Positions 1 to 7,623 of a stretch of 64,000 nucleotides of DNA are shown piece after piece. Origin of the DNA: a bacterium (GTDB taxonomy: Bacteria; Armatimonadota; Abditibacteriia; Abditibacteriales; Abditibacteriaceae); the NCBI GenBank assembly GCA_004172935.1, contig SDZD01000007.1, positions 121,594-185,593 of the forward strand. The letters are read 5' to 3'. Made by a program: the position numbers and the translations under genes. Below the pieces are notes generated by a model, which was given only the letters and a program-made list of their open reading frames with translations, had not been told where the DNA came from and did no database searches. Numbering within the stretch: position 1 is the first letter of the stretch; each line of letters starts with the position of its first letter.

Positions 1-1004
1 AAACGCGAAAAATTCTGCCCGATAATCTCGTCTGCCCGGTAGCCCTTCAGGCGTTGTGCGCCTGTATTCCATGACGCCACATTGCCCTCCAAATCGAGCA
101 TATAAATGGCGTAATCTTGCACGCTTTCCAACAACATGCGATAGCGCTCCTCGCTCTCTCGCAAGTTGAACTCGGCTAATTTGCTCTCGGAAATGTCTTT
201 CGAGATGCTCACATAACCCATCAGTTGGCAGGCTTCGTCGTAAATCGGCGAATTAGTCATCGCTACCACAATGCGATGACCATCGCGCCGCTGCACTTCC
301 ACATCTTCCGCCGACACCTCGTTTTGCCCCATGCCCCATTGAGACAGAATTTGTGTTTTCTTACCCCATTTCGTTGAGGGCACAAGTAACGAAGTCAGGC
401 TTTTACCCCGCGTTTCCTCTTCCCTCCAACCATAAAGTTGTTCGGCGAAACGACTCCAATAAGTGACTTTTTCTTCGAGGTCAATGGCAATGACTGCCTC
501 TCCAACCATATCCAGCAAGTTCGCTTGAAAATGTAGTTGGCGCTCGGCCACCTTTCGTTCAGTCAAATCGCGAATCGTGCATTGGATAAGCTGTTGTTTC
601 CCCCAACTTCCCAAACTGCAAAGTAGCTCAATATCTCGAACCTGATTCGTGTTGAGGCGAAGCGGCATATCCTTGATATGCAGAAATCCTTTTCTCTGCA
701 CTTCCCCCAGAACCTCGCGACCTTTTGCTTCATCCGCAAACAAGCCGATTTCCCACGGCTTATATGCCAGAACATCTTCTCGTGGTTGCCCCAGCAATGT
801 CATCATCGCTGGATTGAGGTCGGTAATCGCTAGGGAAGCAGCATCCAAAATCAAGATGCCTTCGTGGGCCGACTCAAATAGGGAGTGATACTGCGCGACC
901 GAAAGCCTGATGGTTGCCGATTCATCTAACCTCGCCAAATCTGATTCTACACTCTTGGGGCGAATTTGATTCTCCGATAATTCATTGGAAGGGAGTGGTG
1001 TCAT
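1..1004 (-). CDS. Multi-PAS sensor protein, C-terminal part outside window
   Basis: Reading leftward from an ATG at 1004 gives 334 uninterrupted codons that run off the window edge, so the output domain is missing. Three PAS-like segments can be read: about residues 37-155 (YHSLFESAHEGILILD...), 158-280 (QANLLDMVGEAVIAIDLE...) and 287 onward (RYRMLLESVQDYAIYMLDLEG..., then KGYRADEIIGQ). The second ends in the usual GYVSISKDISESKLAE connector. No membrane segment is seen before the edge, so the visible part looks cytoplasmic. By analogy the missing end is probably a histidine kinase or GGDEF domain, but nothing here shows which. Upstream DNA (1005-1398) is AT-rich and could carry its promoter. 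Confidence 0.85.
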   Translation of the reverse strand, partial: MTPLPSNELSENQIRPKSVESDLARLDESATIRLSVAQYHSLFESAHEGILILDAASLAITDLNPAMMTLLGQPREDVLAYKPWEIGLFADEAKGREVLGEVQRKGFLHIKDMPLRLNTNQVRDIELLCSLGSWGKQQLIQCTIRDLTERKVAERQLHFQANLLDMVGEAVIAIDLEEKVTYWSRFAEQLYGWREEETRGKSLTSLLVPSTKWGKKTQILSQWGMGQNEVSAEDVEVQRRDGHRIVVAMTNSPIYDEACQLMGYVSISKDISESKLAEFNLRESEERYRMLLESVQDYAIYMLDLEGNVASWNTGAQRLKGYRADEIIGQNFSR

Positions 1005-1398
1005 AATTCAGGATCACGACCTGTCAATCGGAAGGCTTTCTCCTGTGAAGTGCTACTAATCCGCCTTGGTCCTAATCAACATATTTTCTTTCTATCGCAA
1101 ACGTGTTGCCATCAAAAACAAAAAAACAGGCAATTAAGCGCATATACCTAACAATGGAATGTATATTTTTCTACATTTTTAAGAATATGGGATAATCTGT
1201 GTCGTACTCAATATGCTAATAAAGCCAAACAACTTGCAACTGGTAATATTCCCATTTCAAATAAATATATCTTTTCTAAGCCAAATACCCTGCGGCAACC
1301 CTATTTTCAGCCAATCGGCTTTGCTCGTCAACTTAAGTGGAGTGGGTAAAGCACTGAGGGGCTACGGATGCCCATAAACAGGTAAATATCCTTACATT
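1005..1398. other. AT-rich intergenic stretch
   Basis: About 390 bases between the divergently read PAS protein and the small plus-strand gene. It is clearly richer in A and T than the flanking genes. It presumably holds both promoters. I see no convincing gene, RNA or repeat in it. Confidence 0.5.
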
Positions 1399-1728
1399 AT
1401 GGCAGCAATTATTACCTGTATCATCTCAGTTATTATCATTGGCCTGACCATTGTATTCCCTGTATTAGAAGGCGAACCAATGACCGCACAGGCCCGTGTC
1501 AAAGGTCGTAAGTTCGTTCCTAAACACCAAAATTTTGCAGGCAATGTCTTGATAGGTGTGCCCGATACATGGACTCTTGAGGTTGAAAATGAGAATGGTA
1601 CTGGCCTGGTAAAAGTCAGCCAACAATTCTATGAGGGCACTGCTAGTGGTGATCTGATTACCGTCGTTGGCACCAAAGGGCGATTGACGAAAAAGTGGTA
1701 TCTCAAGGAAGCCTTAAAAGAGATTTGA
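1399..1728 (+). CDS. Small membrane-anchored protein of unknown function
   Basis: A 109-residue protein begins with a single hydrophobic segment (about residues 3-22, AAIITCIISVIIIGLTIVFP) followed by a hydrophilic, beta-rich looking domain of about 85 residues (KFVPKHQNFAGNVLIGVPDTWTLEVENENG...). It has no recognisable motif. The start is chosen because it includes the whole hydrophobic segment; a second ATG at 1480 would remove it. It could be a membrane-anchored outer-face protein. Base composition is more AT-rich than the neighbouring glycosyltransferase. I do not recognise a family. Confidence 0.5.
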   Translation: MAAIITCIISVIIIGLTIVFPVLEGEPMTAQARVKGRKFVPKHQNFAGNVLIGVPDTWTLEVENENGTGLVKVSQQFYEGTASGDLITVVGTKGRLTKKWYLKEALKEI

Positions 1729-1788
1729 GTCGCCAGCCCTCCGCTCAATGGGCAGTAGCCTCCTGTGGTTTGCCCTTAAAATACAAAA

Positions 1789-1814
1789 AGCGCCTCTCCA
1801 ACAGGAGCGGCGCT
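1789..1814 (-). terminator. Rho-independent terminator after glycosyltransferase
   Basis: Arms AGCGCC/GGCGCT (1789-1794, 1809-1814) continue as CTCC/GGAG around an AACA loop with one mismatch. Read on the minus strand the hairpin is followed by a T-rich run, as expected for the end of the 5700-1820 operon. Confidence 0.75.
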
Positions 1815-1819
1815 ATGAA

Positions 1820-2641
1820 TTACTTGTTTTCCCACTTGTTGAGCCATGCGGCGGCTTTCTCGCGTCGCAATAGCATCTTCTCGCGCTGTTCGGCGGCTTC
1901 TCGCCGTGCCTTCGCTGCTAAAAGCGTCTTGGCGATGTCGCGATACATCCGCATTCTGTTGCGAAAGCCCTTCAACGGCCCCAATTTCTCTTCTTTGATG
2001 GGGTGCGTCACCGAATGCAGATATGCATAGTCCAATTTTAGCGAAGGATCACTCTGCACATGGCTGGTGATGGCTGCCTCCACGCCAAAACGCGAACGGG
2101 TTAAACCGGGCACGCTCAAAAACACATCGCGCCGAATTGCCCGCTGTCCGGTGATGGATGGTGTCGCGCGATGGCACCAACTCAGCCACCAGCCCAACAG
2201 TCCGCCGCGAACCGCTCCAAACAGCCCAAGTGTCATATCCGCCGGGTTGTTCTCACGAAGCATTGGCTCCAACATGTTGTCCACCTGAGCGGGGCGTAGC
2301 CCAATCAGGTCGGCATCCAAAAACAGCAGGATTTCGGCGAACGTGTTGTGCGCGCCGTGCGCCATTGCGCCGCCCTTACCGATGTTTTGTGGCAAAGCGA
2401 ACAAACGAACGGGCACACGCGCATCGGCTTCGCGTCCGTCCATCCAGCGCCTTACCTGCTCCGCTGTGTCATCCGTGCAACCATCCGTGACGCAAATCAC
2501 TTCGTCCACATTAGATGCTGCACATAAGGTTTCAAGAACATCGCACACCCGCCCTGATTCATTGTAGGCTGGAACGATAGCTGCGACTTGGGGTTTGGAC
2601 GCCACAGGCGTCTTGGGTTCGATGGGCGAATAAACGGGCAT
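1820..2641 (-). CDS. Family 2 glycosyltransferase
   Basis: A 273-residue GT-A fold enzyme. Residues about 20-60 carry the nucleotide-binding opening (AAIVPAYNESGRV..., VICVTDGCTDDTAE) and the metal-binding DxD sits in LLFLDADLIGL near residue 110. It lacks the C-terminal transmembrane helices of polyprenyl-phosphate sugar transferases, so it is probably soluble or peripheral; donor and acceptor cannot be told. Its ATG overlaps the trxA stop as TAATG, which implies translational coupling. It is the last gene of the minus-strand run that starts at 5700, and a terminator follows at 1789-1814. Linkage to housekeeping genes suggests a constitutive role such as cell-envelope glycan or glycolipid synthesis, which is inference. 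Confidence 0.85.
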   Translation of the reverse strand: MPVYSPIEPKTPVASKPQVAAIVPAYNESGRVCDVLETLCAASNVDEVICVTDGCTDDTAEQVRRWMDGREADARVPVRLFALPQNIGKGGAMAHGAHNTFAEILLFLDADLIGLRPAQVDNMLEPMLRENNPADMTLGLFGAVRGGLLGWWLSWCHRATPSITGQRAIRRDVFLSVPGLTRSRFGVEAAITSHVQSDPSLKLDYAYLHSVTHPIKEEKLGPLKGFRNRMRMYRDIAKTLLAAKARREAAEQREKMLLRREKAAAWLNKWENK

Positions 2642-2970
2642 TAAGCGGCGAGAACCTCGTCAATTGTTTGGGCGAGTTGCTCTTCGCCTCGATAGCCGAC
2701 TGCCTGGTTGATGACCTGGCCGTCTTTGAAGAAAAGCAGATTAGGCAAAGTTGAAATCGCGAACATGCCCGCGATGGCATGATTTTCGTCCACGTTGCAC
2801 TTCACGACTTTGAGGCGTCCGTCGTAGCGAGCCGCGAGGCGGTCGAGAACAGGTGACAGCATTTTGCAAGGCTGGCACCAGTCAGCCCAAAAATCCACCA
2901 CAACCGGAACGTTCGCTTGCACGACTTCCGTTTGAAAATTGCCCTCGCCCACAACAGCCACTTGCGACAT
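2641..2970 (-). CDS. trxA: Thioredoxin
   Basis: A 109-residue thioredoxin, the usual length for this family. The active site reads WADWCQPCKML with redox cysteines at residues 32 and 35; the common form is WCGPC, so Gln replaces Gly. The cis-proline region (STLPNLLFFKDGQ) and the GYRGEEQL end are present. The start at 2970 is preferred over an upstream in-frame TTG at 2982 because GAGG lies seven bases ahead of the ATG. It reduces protein disulfides in the cytoplasm. Its stop overlaps the start of the glycosyltransferase gene, and holB lies 60 bases upstream. Confidence 0.95.
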   Translation of the reverse strand: MSQVAVVGEGNFQTEVVQANVPVVVDFWADWCQPCKMLSPVLDRLAARYDGRLKVVKCNVDENHAIAGMFAISTLPNLLFFKDGQVINQAVGYRGEEQLAQTIDEVLAA

Positions 2971-3030
2971 AAAAATCCTCAATTTACGCTGCGCGCAAAC
3001 GCGCCGTGAAATTGCCCTTTCAATTTTACT

Positions 3031-4113
3031 TCACCGCGCATCCCTGACACGAGAGTTAGGGGCAAGCGCGATTAAGCGCCCGAATAAAACATCGAGCGCT
3101 AAGTTCGTTGACGCATTACGCAGGATGTGTTCCCGCGTTTGGCGCATGAGATCAAGGCGCGTCGCATTCGACGGCTCGATTCTTCCATTAGACGCGAGCC
3201 ATCGCGCGCGTCCGGCAACACTGAGTTCGTCCAAGAATCGCGCCAACGCCGCGCGATTTCCCTTCGCTCCTAATTTTTTTGCATCCGCCTCGTCGCCTGC
3301 ATCCTCATCCCACCAGATTTTGGCGATTTTAATCGCTTCTTCGGTAAGACCAAGTGCCCCGACAGGCGAATAACGGTCCAGTCGCTCCACCATATTGGTA
3401 GCGATTTGAAAACGCGACGGCCCATTGCTGTCGCTCTCCATCAAGCGTTCCAATTCGCGTTTGGCCGCTCCTGGTCGCCCGTTCCCGGCCCGCACCGCCT
3501 CATTCAAGTCGCCAGCAGTGGCTCCTGGAAATTGGTTTTGCAGCCAGTCGAAAATATCGCCATCGCGCGCCGGAGATAATTGCAAATGCCAGCACCGCGA
3601 TAAAATCGTCGGACGCAAGTTGCGTGCGTTTTCCGTCGTCAACACGATATGTGTCGAGGGCGGCGGCTCTTCCAGTGTTTTGAGTAAGGCGTTTTCCGCC
3701 GCATCGCCCGCTCGGTCGAACTGCGTTAGCACCAGCACCTTGCGTGGCCCTGAAACGGGTTTCCTAATCGCCTCTTCGCTCGCCTCGCGCGATTGCTCGA
3801 CGCGAAAAACGCTCGAATCCAGAATCTCTGGCGCGCGCGTTGGCTCCCCCGCCGAAATAACCGGGCGAAACACACGATAATCGGGAAATGTCTCCACCTC
3901 CACTTGATGGCAGTGGCGGCAGTGCCCACATGGCGCGGGCAAACCGTTTTCGTCCTCAATGGGCCGAGCGCACAAAAGCAGCTGCGCATAGCGCACGACG
4001 AACGCCGTTTTGCCGATATGAAGCGCCCCAGAAATGAGTAGTGTCTGGGGTATCTTATTTTTGGCAAAAGCCCGCGCCACCGCGCGCCAGCGTTCTTCGT
4101 GACCAATGAGCAT
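3031..4113 (-). CDS. holB: DNA polymerase III subunit delta prime
   Basis: A 360-residue clamp-loader AAA+ subunit. It starts with the typical GHEERW segment, then a P-loop-like GALHIGKT (residues 29-36). A zinc-binding cysteine set lies at residues 48, 62, 65 and 68 (CGHCRHC). The sensor region reads NALLKTLEEPPPSTHIVLTT, followed by LRPTILSRC as in clamp-loader SRC motifs. The C-terminal half is the expected helical collar region. It acts with delta and DnaX to load the beta clamp. It sits between tmk and trxA, and tmk-holB adjacency is common in bacteria. Confidence 0.92.
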   Translation of the reverse strand: MLIGHEERWRAVARAFAKNKIPQTLLISGALHIGKTAFVVRYAQLLLCARPIEDENGLPAPCGHCRHCHQVEVETFPDYRVFRPVISAGEPTRAPEILDSSVFRVEQSREASEEAIRKPVSGPRKVLVLTQFDRAGDAAENALLKTLEEPPPSTHIVLTTENARNLRPTILSRCWHLQLSPARDGDIFDWLQNQFPGATAGDLNEAVRAGNGRPGAAKRELERLMESDSNGPSRFQIATNMVERLDRYSPVGALGLTEEAIKIAKIWWDEDAGDEADAKKLGAKGNRAALARFLDELSVAGRARWLASNGRIEPSNATRLDLMRQTREHILRNASTNLALDVLFGRLIALAPNSRVRDAR

Positions 4114-4159
4114 AGATAAAACTCGATTCCAACTATCGACGGAAGGGGGACTTATACCT

Positions 4160-4768
4160 TCAACCGCTAACTAAAAATGCTTCCACATCCTGCCAAATCG
4201 TTTCTTCGAGTTGGTCGGGCGAAAGTTCGCCATTTAAAATGACGAATCTCTCTGGTATACGTCGCGCGATTTCCAAATATCGGGCGCGCACGCTTGTCAA
4301 GAATTCCAGCCCGCGTGCCTCTATTCTATCCTCACTGCTGCCCCGCCGTCGCTCAAAACCCACTTCGGGAGCAACATCAAGGAAAAAAGTCCGTTTTGGT
4401 TGCAGTTCGCCCGTTGCAAACGAGTTCATGGCGCGAATAAATTCCGCATCCAATCCAAGCGCGCCTTGATACGCTTCGCTCGAATCCGCGAAGCGGTCGC
4501 TAAGCACCCATTGCCCCGCTTCTAAGGCGGGTCGAATGATTTGCGCCACATGCTGCGCTCTGGACGCGCCAAACAGCAACAATTCGGCCCTTGCTTCCAC
4601 CGCATCGCGTCCTTCCAACAGCAAAGCGCGAATCGCTTCCGCGAGGCGTGTGCCTCCCGGTTCGCGCGTCGCCACAACTGTAAGCCCCGTTTCCTCAAGG
4701 TGTGCAGTCAGTCGTTTGAGTTGGGTTGTTTTGCCGCTTCCGTCGATACCTTCAAAAGAAAAGAACAT
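4160..4768 (-). CDS. tmk: Thymidylate kinase (dTMP kinase)
   Basis: A 202-residue P-loop kinase that converts dTMP to dTDP. The P-loop reads FEGIDGSGKTTQ (residues 5-16). The dTMP-binding segment VVATREPGGTRLAEAIR follows, then the DR motif in VLSDRFADSSEAYQG, and a lid-like segment with arginines (GFERRRGSSEDRIEARG). Length and motif order are normal for bacterial Tmk. Its ATG overlaps the stop of the upstream gene as TAATG, so the two are probably translationally coupled. holB follows after 46 bases. Confidence 0.95.
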   Translation of the reverse strand: MFFSFEGIDGSGKTTQLKRLTAHLEETGLTVVATREPGGTRLAEAIRALLLEGRDAVEARAELLLFGASRAQHVAQIIRPALEAGQWVLSDRFADSSEAYQGALGLDAEFIRAMNSFATGELQPKRTFFLDVAPEVGFERRRGSSEDRIEARGLEFLTSVRARYLEIARRIPERFVILNGELSPDQLEETIWQDVEAFLVSG

Positions 4769-5700
4769 TAGCGCGGCAGTTTATTGATGGAATCCTGGAA
4801 GCCGGGATGGCCGGGGCGCAAACGTAGCGCTTCTCCCCACGCTGTGCGGGCCGCTTGGAAATCGCGCCGATGCTTGGCATCCGCCCCAGCTCGCCACAGC
4901 GCCTTCAGTTTCGAAGCCAATGCCGGGTCAATGTCGGCTGTCGCCGAAGGCGCATTGTTCGTTGGCCTCTGCCCAACCACGATAGAAACATTCGATGATC
5001 CCTTCACTGCCCCAACGGGTATTTTCGGCCCCGGCTTTGGAGCGATGCCCGGCGACGCCGAACGCATACCCGTATCCGCCGTGTTAGGAGGCAATGGCGC
5101 ATCCCTTTGTGGTGGCATAACGGGCACGCCAGCAGTAGGCGGTGCTACTGGGTTCACTGGTGCGGGCGGCGCCCCCGGATTGGTAGCCACTCTCGGCGGC
5201 GGCGCAACAGGTTCCACTTCCTGATTATTGGAGCTGAGCAGGAACATAGCGCCTCCGCCCACAACCGCCAACACTCCCAGCACACCCAGCAACGGCACCA
5301 ACGGTAATGGCTTCTTTGTCACTGAGGGGGACAGTGGGCGAGCAACTGTTGGAGTTGGAGCAACCCCCGTTGTTGGCGAAGCGGGCGGATTAATCGGCGC
5401 ATTTATGACCGCTTCCGGCGAAGAGGCCAGAGATATGGGAGTCGCCGCAGTAGTTGGGGGGGGGAGCAGTCCCAGATGGTCATTTTCAGGGAAGTCCCCC
5501 GCCGACTCCGTCGCTAATTTTCTTTGTTCTGGACTTACCGGAGCCGCGAGTAACGAATCGAATGAGGAGGCTCCATTCTGTGCATCGAGGTCGCGGGATA
5601 TAGCGTCGAAATCAAAGTTATTGCTATCTGCAGGTGGAGTTACCTCTCCGAGTGTGGAGGGGGCCGGGGCGTCCCCCTTAGTGCGGTTGAAAAGTCCCAT
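4768..5700 (-). CDS. Pro/Ala-rich single-pass membrane protein
   Basis: A 310-residue protein of unknown function. Residues 1-125 are acidic and then Pro/Thr/Ala-rich, with no fold that I recognise. A transmembrane helix lies at about 128-152 (PLPLVPLLGVLGVLAVVGGGAMFLL). A low-complexity Pro/Val/Ala linker runs to about 245. The last 60 residues (ALASKLKALWRAGADAKHRRDFQAARTAWGEALRLRPGHPGFQDSINKL) look like a single TPR-type helical hairpin. The gene opens the tmk-holB-trxA run and is coupled to tmk. The linker-plus-TPR layout suggests an adaptor across the membrane; no function is claimed. Confidence 0.7.
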   Translation of the reverse strand: MGLFNRTKGDAPAPSTLGEVTPPADSNNFDFDAISRDLDAQNGASSFDSLLAAPVSPEQRKLATESAGDFPENDHLGLLPPPTTAATPISLASSPEAVINAPINPPASPTTGVAPTPTVARPLSPSVTKKPLPLVPLLGVLGVLAVVGGGAMFLLSSNNQEVEPVAPPPRVATNPGAPPAPVNPVAPPTAGVPVMPPQRDAPLPPNTADTGMRSASPGIAPKPGPKIPVGAVKGSSNVSIVVGQRPTNNAPSATADIDPALASKLKALWRAGADAKHRRDFQAARTAWGEALRLRPGHPGFQDSINKLPR

Positions 5701-5733
5701 CTGAATTAAGAAAACGTCCTTAAAAATTATCCC

Positions 5734-6123
5734 CTAATTATCGTCGCTCGTCTCGTCCTCACATAAAACCGTATCTTCATGTGTATAAGCGGGCGCGCAG
5801 CAGCACAAAAATTCCAGTTTCTCGCTCCCTACCGCCTCGATTTGATGCTTGGCCCCATTGGGAATCGCCACCGAATCCCCCTCACCCATTTCCACCCTTT
5901 CTCCTTCCACTTCCATCAAACCGCGCCCCTTCAAAATGAAGTAAATCTCCTCCGCTTTGGGATGAAAGTGTCGCGTCGTCTTTTGCCCCACTTCCAAACT
6001 TGCATGGGCCAACGAGCCATTCAGCAACACCGAATTGCGCGGATTAAAAATCTCACGAATCATCGAACCATCAGCGGTCGTAAAAGCAACGCAATCTTGT
6101 AGAGCAACGCAATGCACGTTCAA
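5734..6123 (-). CDS. Small cupin-domain protein
   Basis: A 129-residue single cupin. Motif 1 reads TRHFHPKAEEIYFILKGRG, with His-x-His and Glu as metal ligands; motif 2 reads GDSVAIPNGAKHQIEAVG with the last His. This matches small sugar-isomerase or dioxygenase-like cupins, but the substrate is unknown. The upstream start is a TTG at 6123; an ATG at 6063 would begin MIREIF. I prefer the longer form because the segment CVAFTTADGSMIREI resembles the usual N-terminus of this cupin group. No strong ribosome-binding site supports either. It lies just downstream of the metallophosphoesterase in the same direction. Confidence 0.75.
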   Translation of the reverse strand: MNVHCVALQDCVAFTTADGSMIREIFNPRNSVLLNGSLAHASLEVGQKTTRHFHPKAEEIYFILKGRGLMEVEGERVEMGEGDSVAIPNGAKHQIEAVGSEKLEFLCCCAPAYTHEDTVLCEDETSDDN

Positions 6124-6147
6124 AGTCTGACGGCTTCTGGCGAAAAA

Positions 6148-7371
6148 TTATCCCCGCTTATGCGGCTTGATCTGCACCAACGCCAACTCTTTGCCCGTCA
6201 AATCTGTCATCTGCACTCGCAACTCTTTCGCATCTGCTTTGCCCCGAATAATTGTCGCGCCTTCCAACTTCGGGCCGCCCCCAATAAGTTGTCCATAGGG
6301 CCGTTTACCCTCGGCGGGCATCCACGTCGCATCATGCGTATGCCCCGAAATCACCAGTTGAACCCCCGCTTTAACCAGCAAATCGTGCCATAAATCGTGC
6401 CCCTCGACGCAATAAGCCCCTTTCTCTTCGGGCCGCTTCCAACACATCGGAATATGGCAGAACAACACCTTGTAAGGCGCGCTCTTGATATGTGGCTTCT
6501 GGATTTCCTGCTCCAGCCATGCCTGTTGTTGTTTCCGAAATCCCGAAAAGTCGTTCAACCCGCCATAAACTGGATGATCGTCCGGCTTATCCTCACCGGT
6601 ATCCATTACCAGCGCTGCTAATGGCCCCTGCCGAAACGAATAATAATAGAGGTCATCGGGCGTATCCGTGAATCGAGGCAACGAGCGCGCCGCCACGCCG
6701 CGCACATCATGGTTTCCCCGCACATACATCAGCGGCAAATCGCGCGCATAAGTCTGTCCCGCAGGATTCAAAAATTGCTCGACCATCTCCCGCTCATCGA
6801 GCATATAGTTGGTTTGGTCGCCATTCCACAGCAAAAAGTCCGCTGACTGCGCGCGAGTTAACTCCGCCAATCGAGTCAGTACGGCTTTAACTTCGTGCGT
6901 ATCATTCCACACGATAAAATCTGCCGTTGCTCCCTTCGGGTTCAGCGTTGTTACTGCGCCCACCTCGCTCAAAATGGGTTCGGCGGGCAAAATTTTATAG
7001 GCATTGACGAAGTTCACCCCGCGTGTATGAACACGATAGTAATATTTCGTCCCCGGCTTCAATCCTTCGATACGAGCTTTAATCACATACGAGTCGTAAG
7101 GCATTAAGCCCCGCTCCCCGACGCTGCGCTTCCCCATTTCCGGTGTCTCGCCATATTCGACCCACCCCGTAGCAGGCCCACTCACACCCCACAAAACGGT
7201 GAACCCTTCCGCCGACATATTGGTAACCACTGGTGCCGAAGCCGGTTTTACATTCGCCGCATCAAACGGCGCAGCGCCCGTTTCAGGGGCACCAAGCAAC
7301 TGAGACATCGAAGACATAGCTCCTACACCAACAATGGCAGAACTACCAATAAAAAATTCGCGGCGTTTCAT
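6148..7371 (-). CDS. Tat-exported metallophosphoesterase
   Basis: A 407-residue calcineurin-type phosphoesterase with an N-terminal fibronectin-like domain, as in purple acid phosphatases. The N-terminus KRREFFIGSSAIVGVGA is a twin-arginine signal. Residues about 45-140 are the beta-rich domain (GFTVLWGVSGPATGWVEYGE... GLKPGTKYYYRVHT). The metal-binding motifs then appear in order: NDTH, NGDQTNYM, RGNHDVRG and SGHTHDATW. The substrate is probably a phosphomonoester or diester outside the cytoplasm. The His of the first DxH motif is preceded by Asn-Asp-Thr rather than Asp-x-His, so the motif reads D-T-H. The cupin gene follows after 24 bases and may be cotranscribed. Confidence 0.88.
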   Translation of the reverse strand: MKRREFFIGSSAIVGVGAMSSMSQLLGAPETGAAPFDAANVKPASAPVVTNMSAEGFTVLWGVSGPATGWVEYGETPEMGKRSVGERGLMPYDSYVIKARIEGLKPGTKYYYRVHTRGVNFVNAYKILPAEPILSEVGAVTTLNPKGATADFIVWNDTHEVKAVLTRLAELTRAQSADFLLWNGDQTNYMLDEREMVEQFLNPAGQTYARDLPLMYVRGNHDVRGVAARSLPRFTDTPDDLYYYSFRQGPLAALVMDTGEDKPDDHPVYGGLNDFSGFRKQQQAWLEQEIQKPHIKSAPYKVLFCHIPMCWKRPEEKGAYCVEGHDLWHDLLVKAGVQLVISGHTHDATWMPAEGKRPYGQLIGGGPKLEGATIIRGKADAKELRVQMTDLTGKELALVQIKPHKRG

Positions 7372-7531
7372 GAAATTAATTCACCTAACTCGTGTTGGTT
7401 GAGTGTAAGCAAACTCTCATGAATAACACATTAATCAAGCAAAATTTCTCTATGCAGCGAGCGCTTTAGGAAGGTCTTTCCGATGAACGTAGGACCGCGT
7501 GACTTTTGGGCATTGCCACGTCCGCGAGATG

Positions 7532-7608
7532 TGCCCTCATATGCCAACAAACCTCGCTTTCGCTTGCGGTGGGTTCCCGACGAACGCTAGGGGAGGATAT
7601 GAGGGGCA
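7532..7608. repeat. Imperfect inverted repeat with dispersed-repeat core
   Basis: TGCCCTCATAT at 7532-7542 pairs with ATATGAGGGGCA at 7597-7608 with one bulge. It encloses further self-complementary sequence and the segment TGGGTTCCCGACGAACGC (7570-7587). That segment recurs with a few changes at 10421-10446. The pair looks like a palindromic intergenic repeat family. Confidence 0.6.
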
Positions 7609-7623
7609 ATTACGCAATATGCC

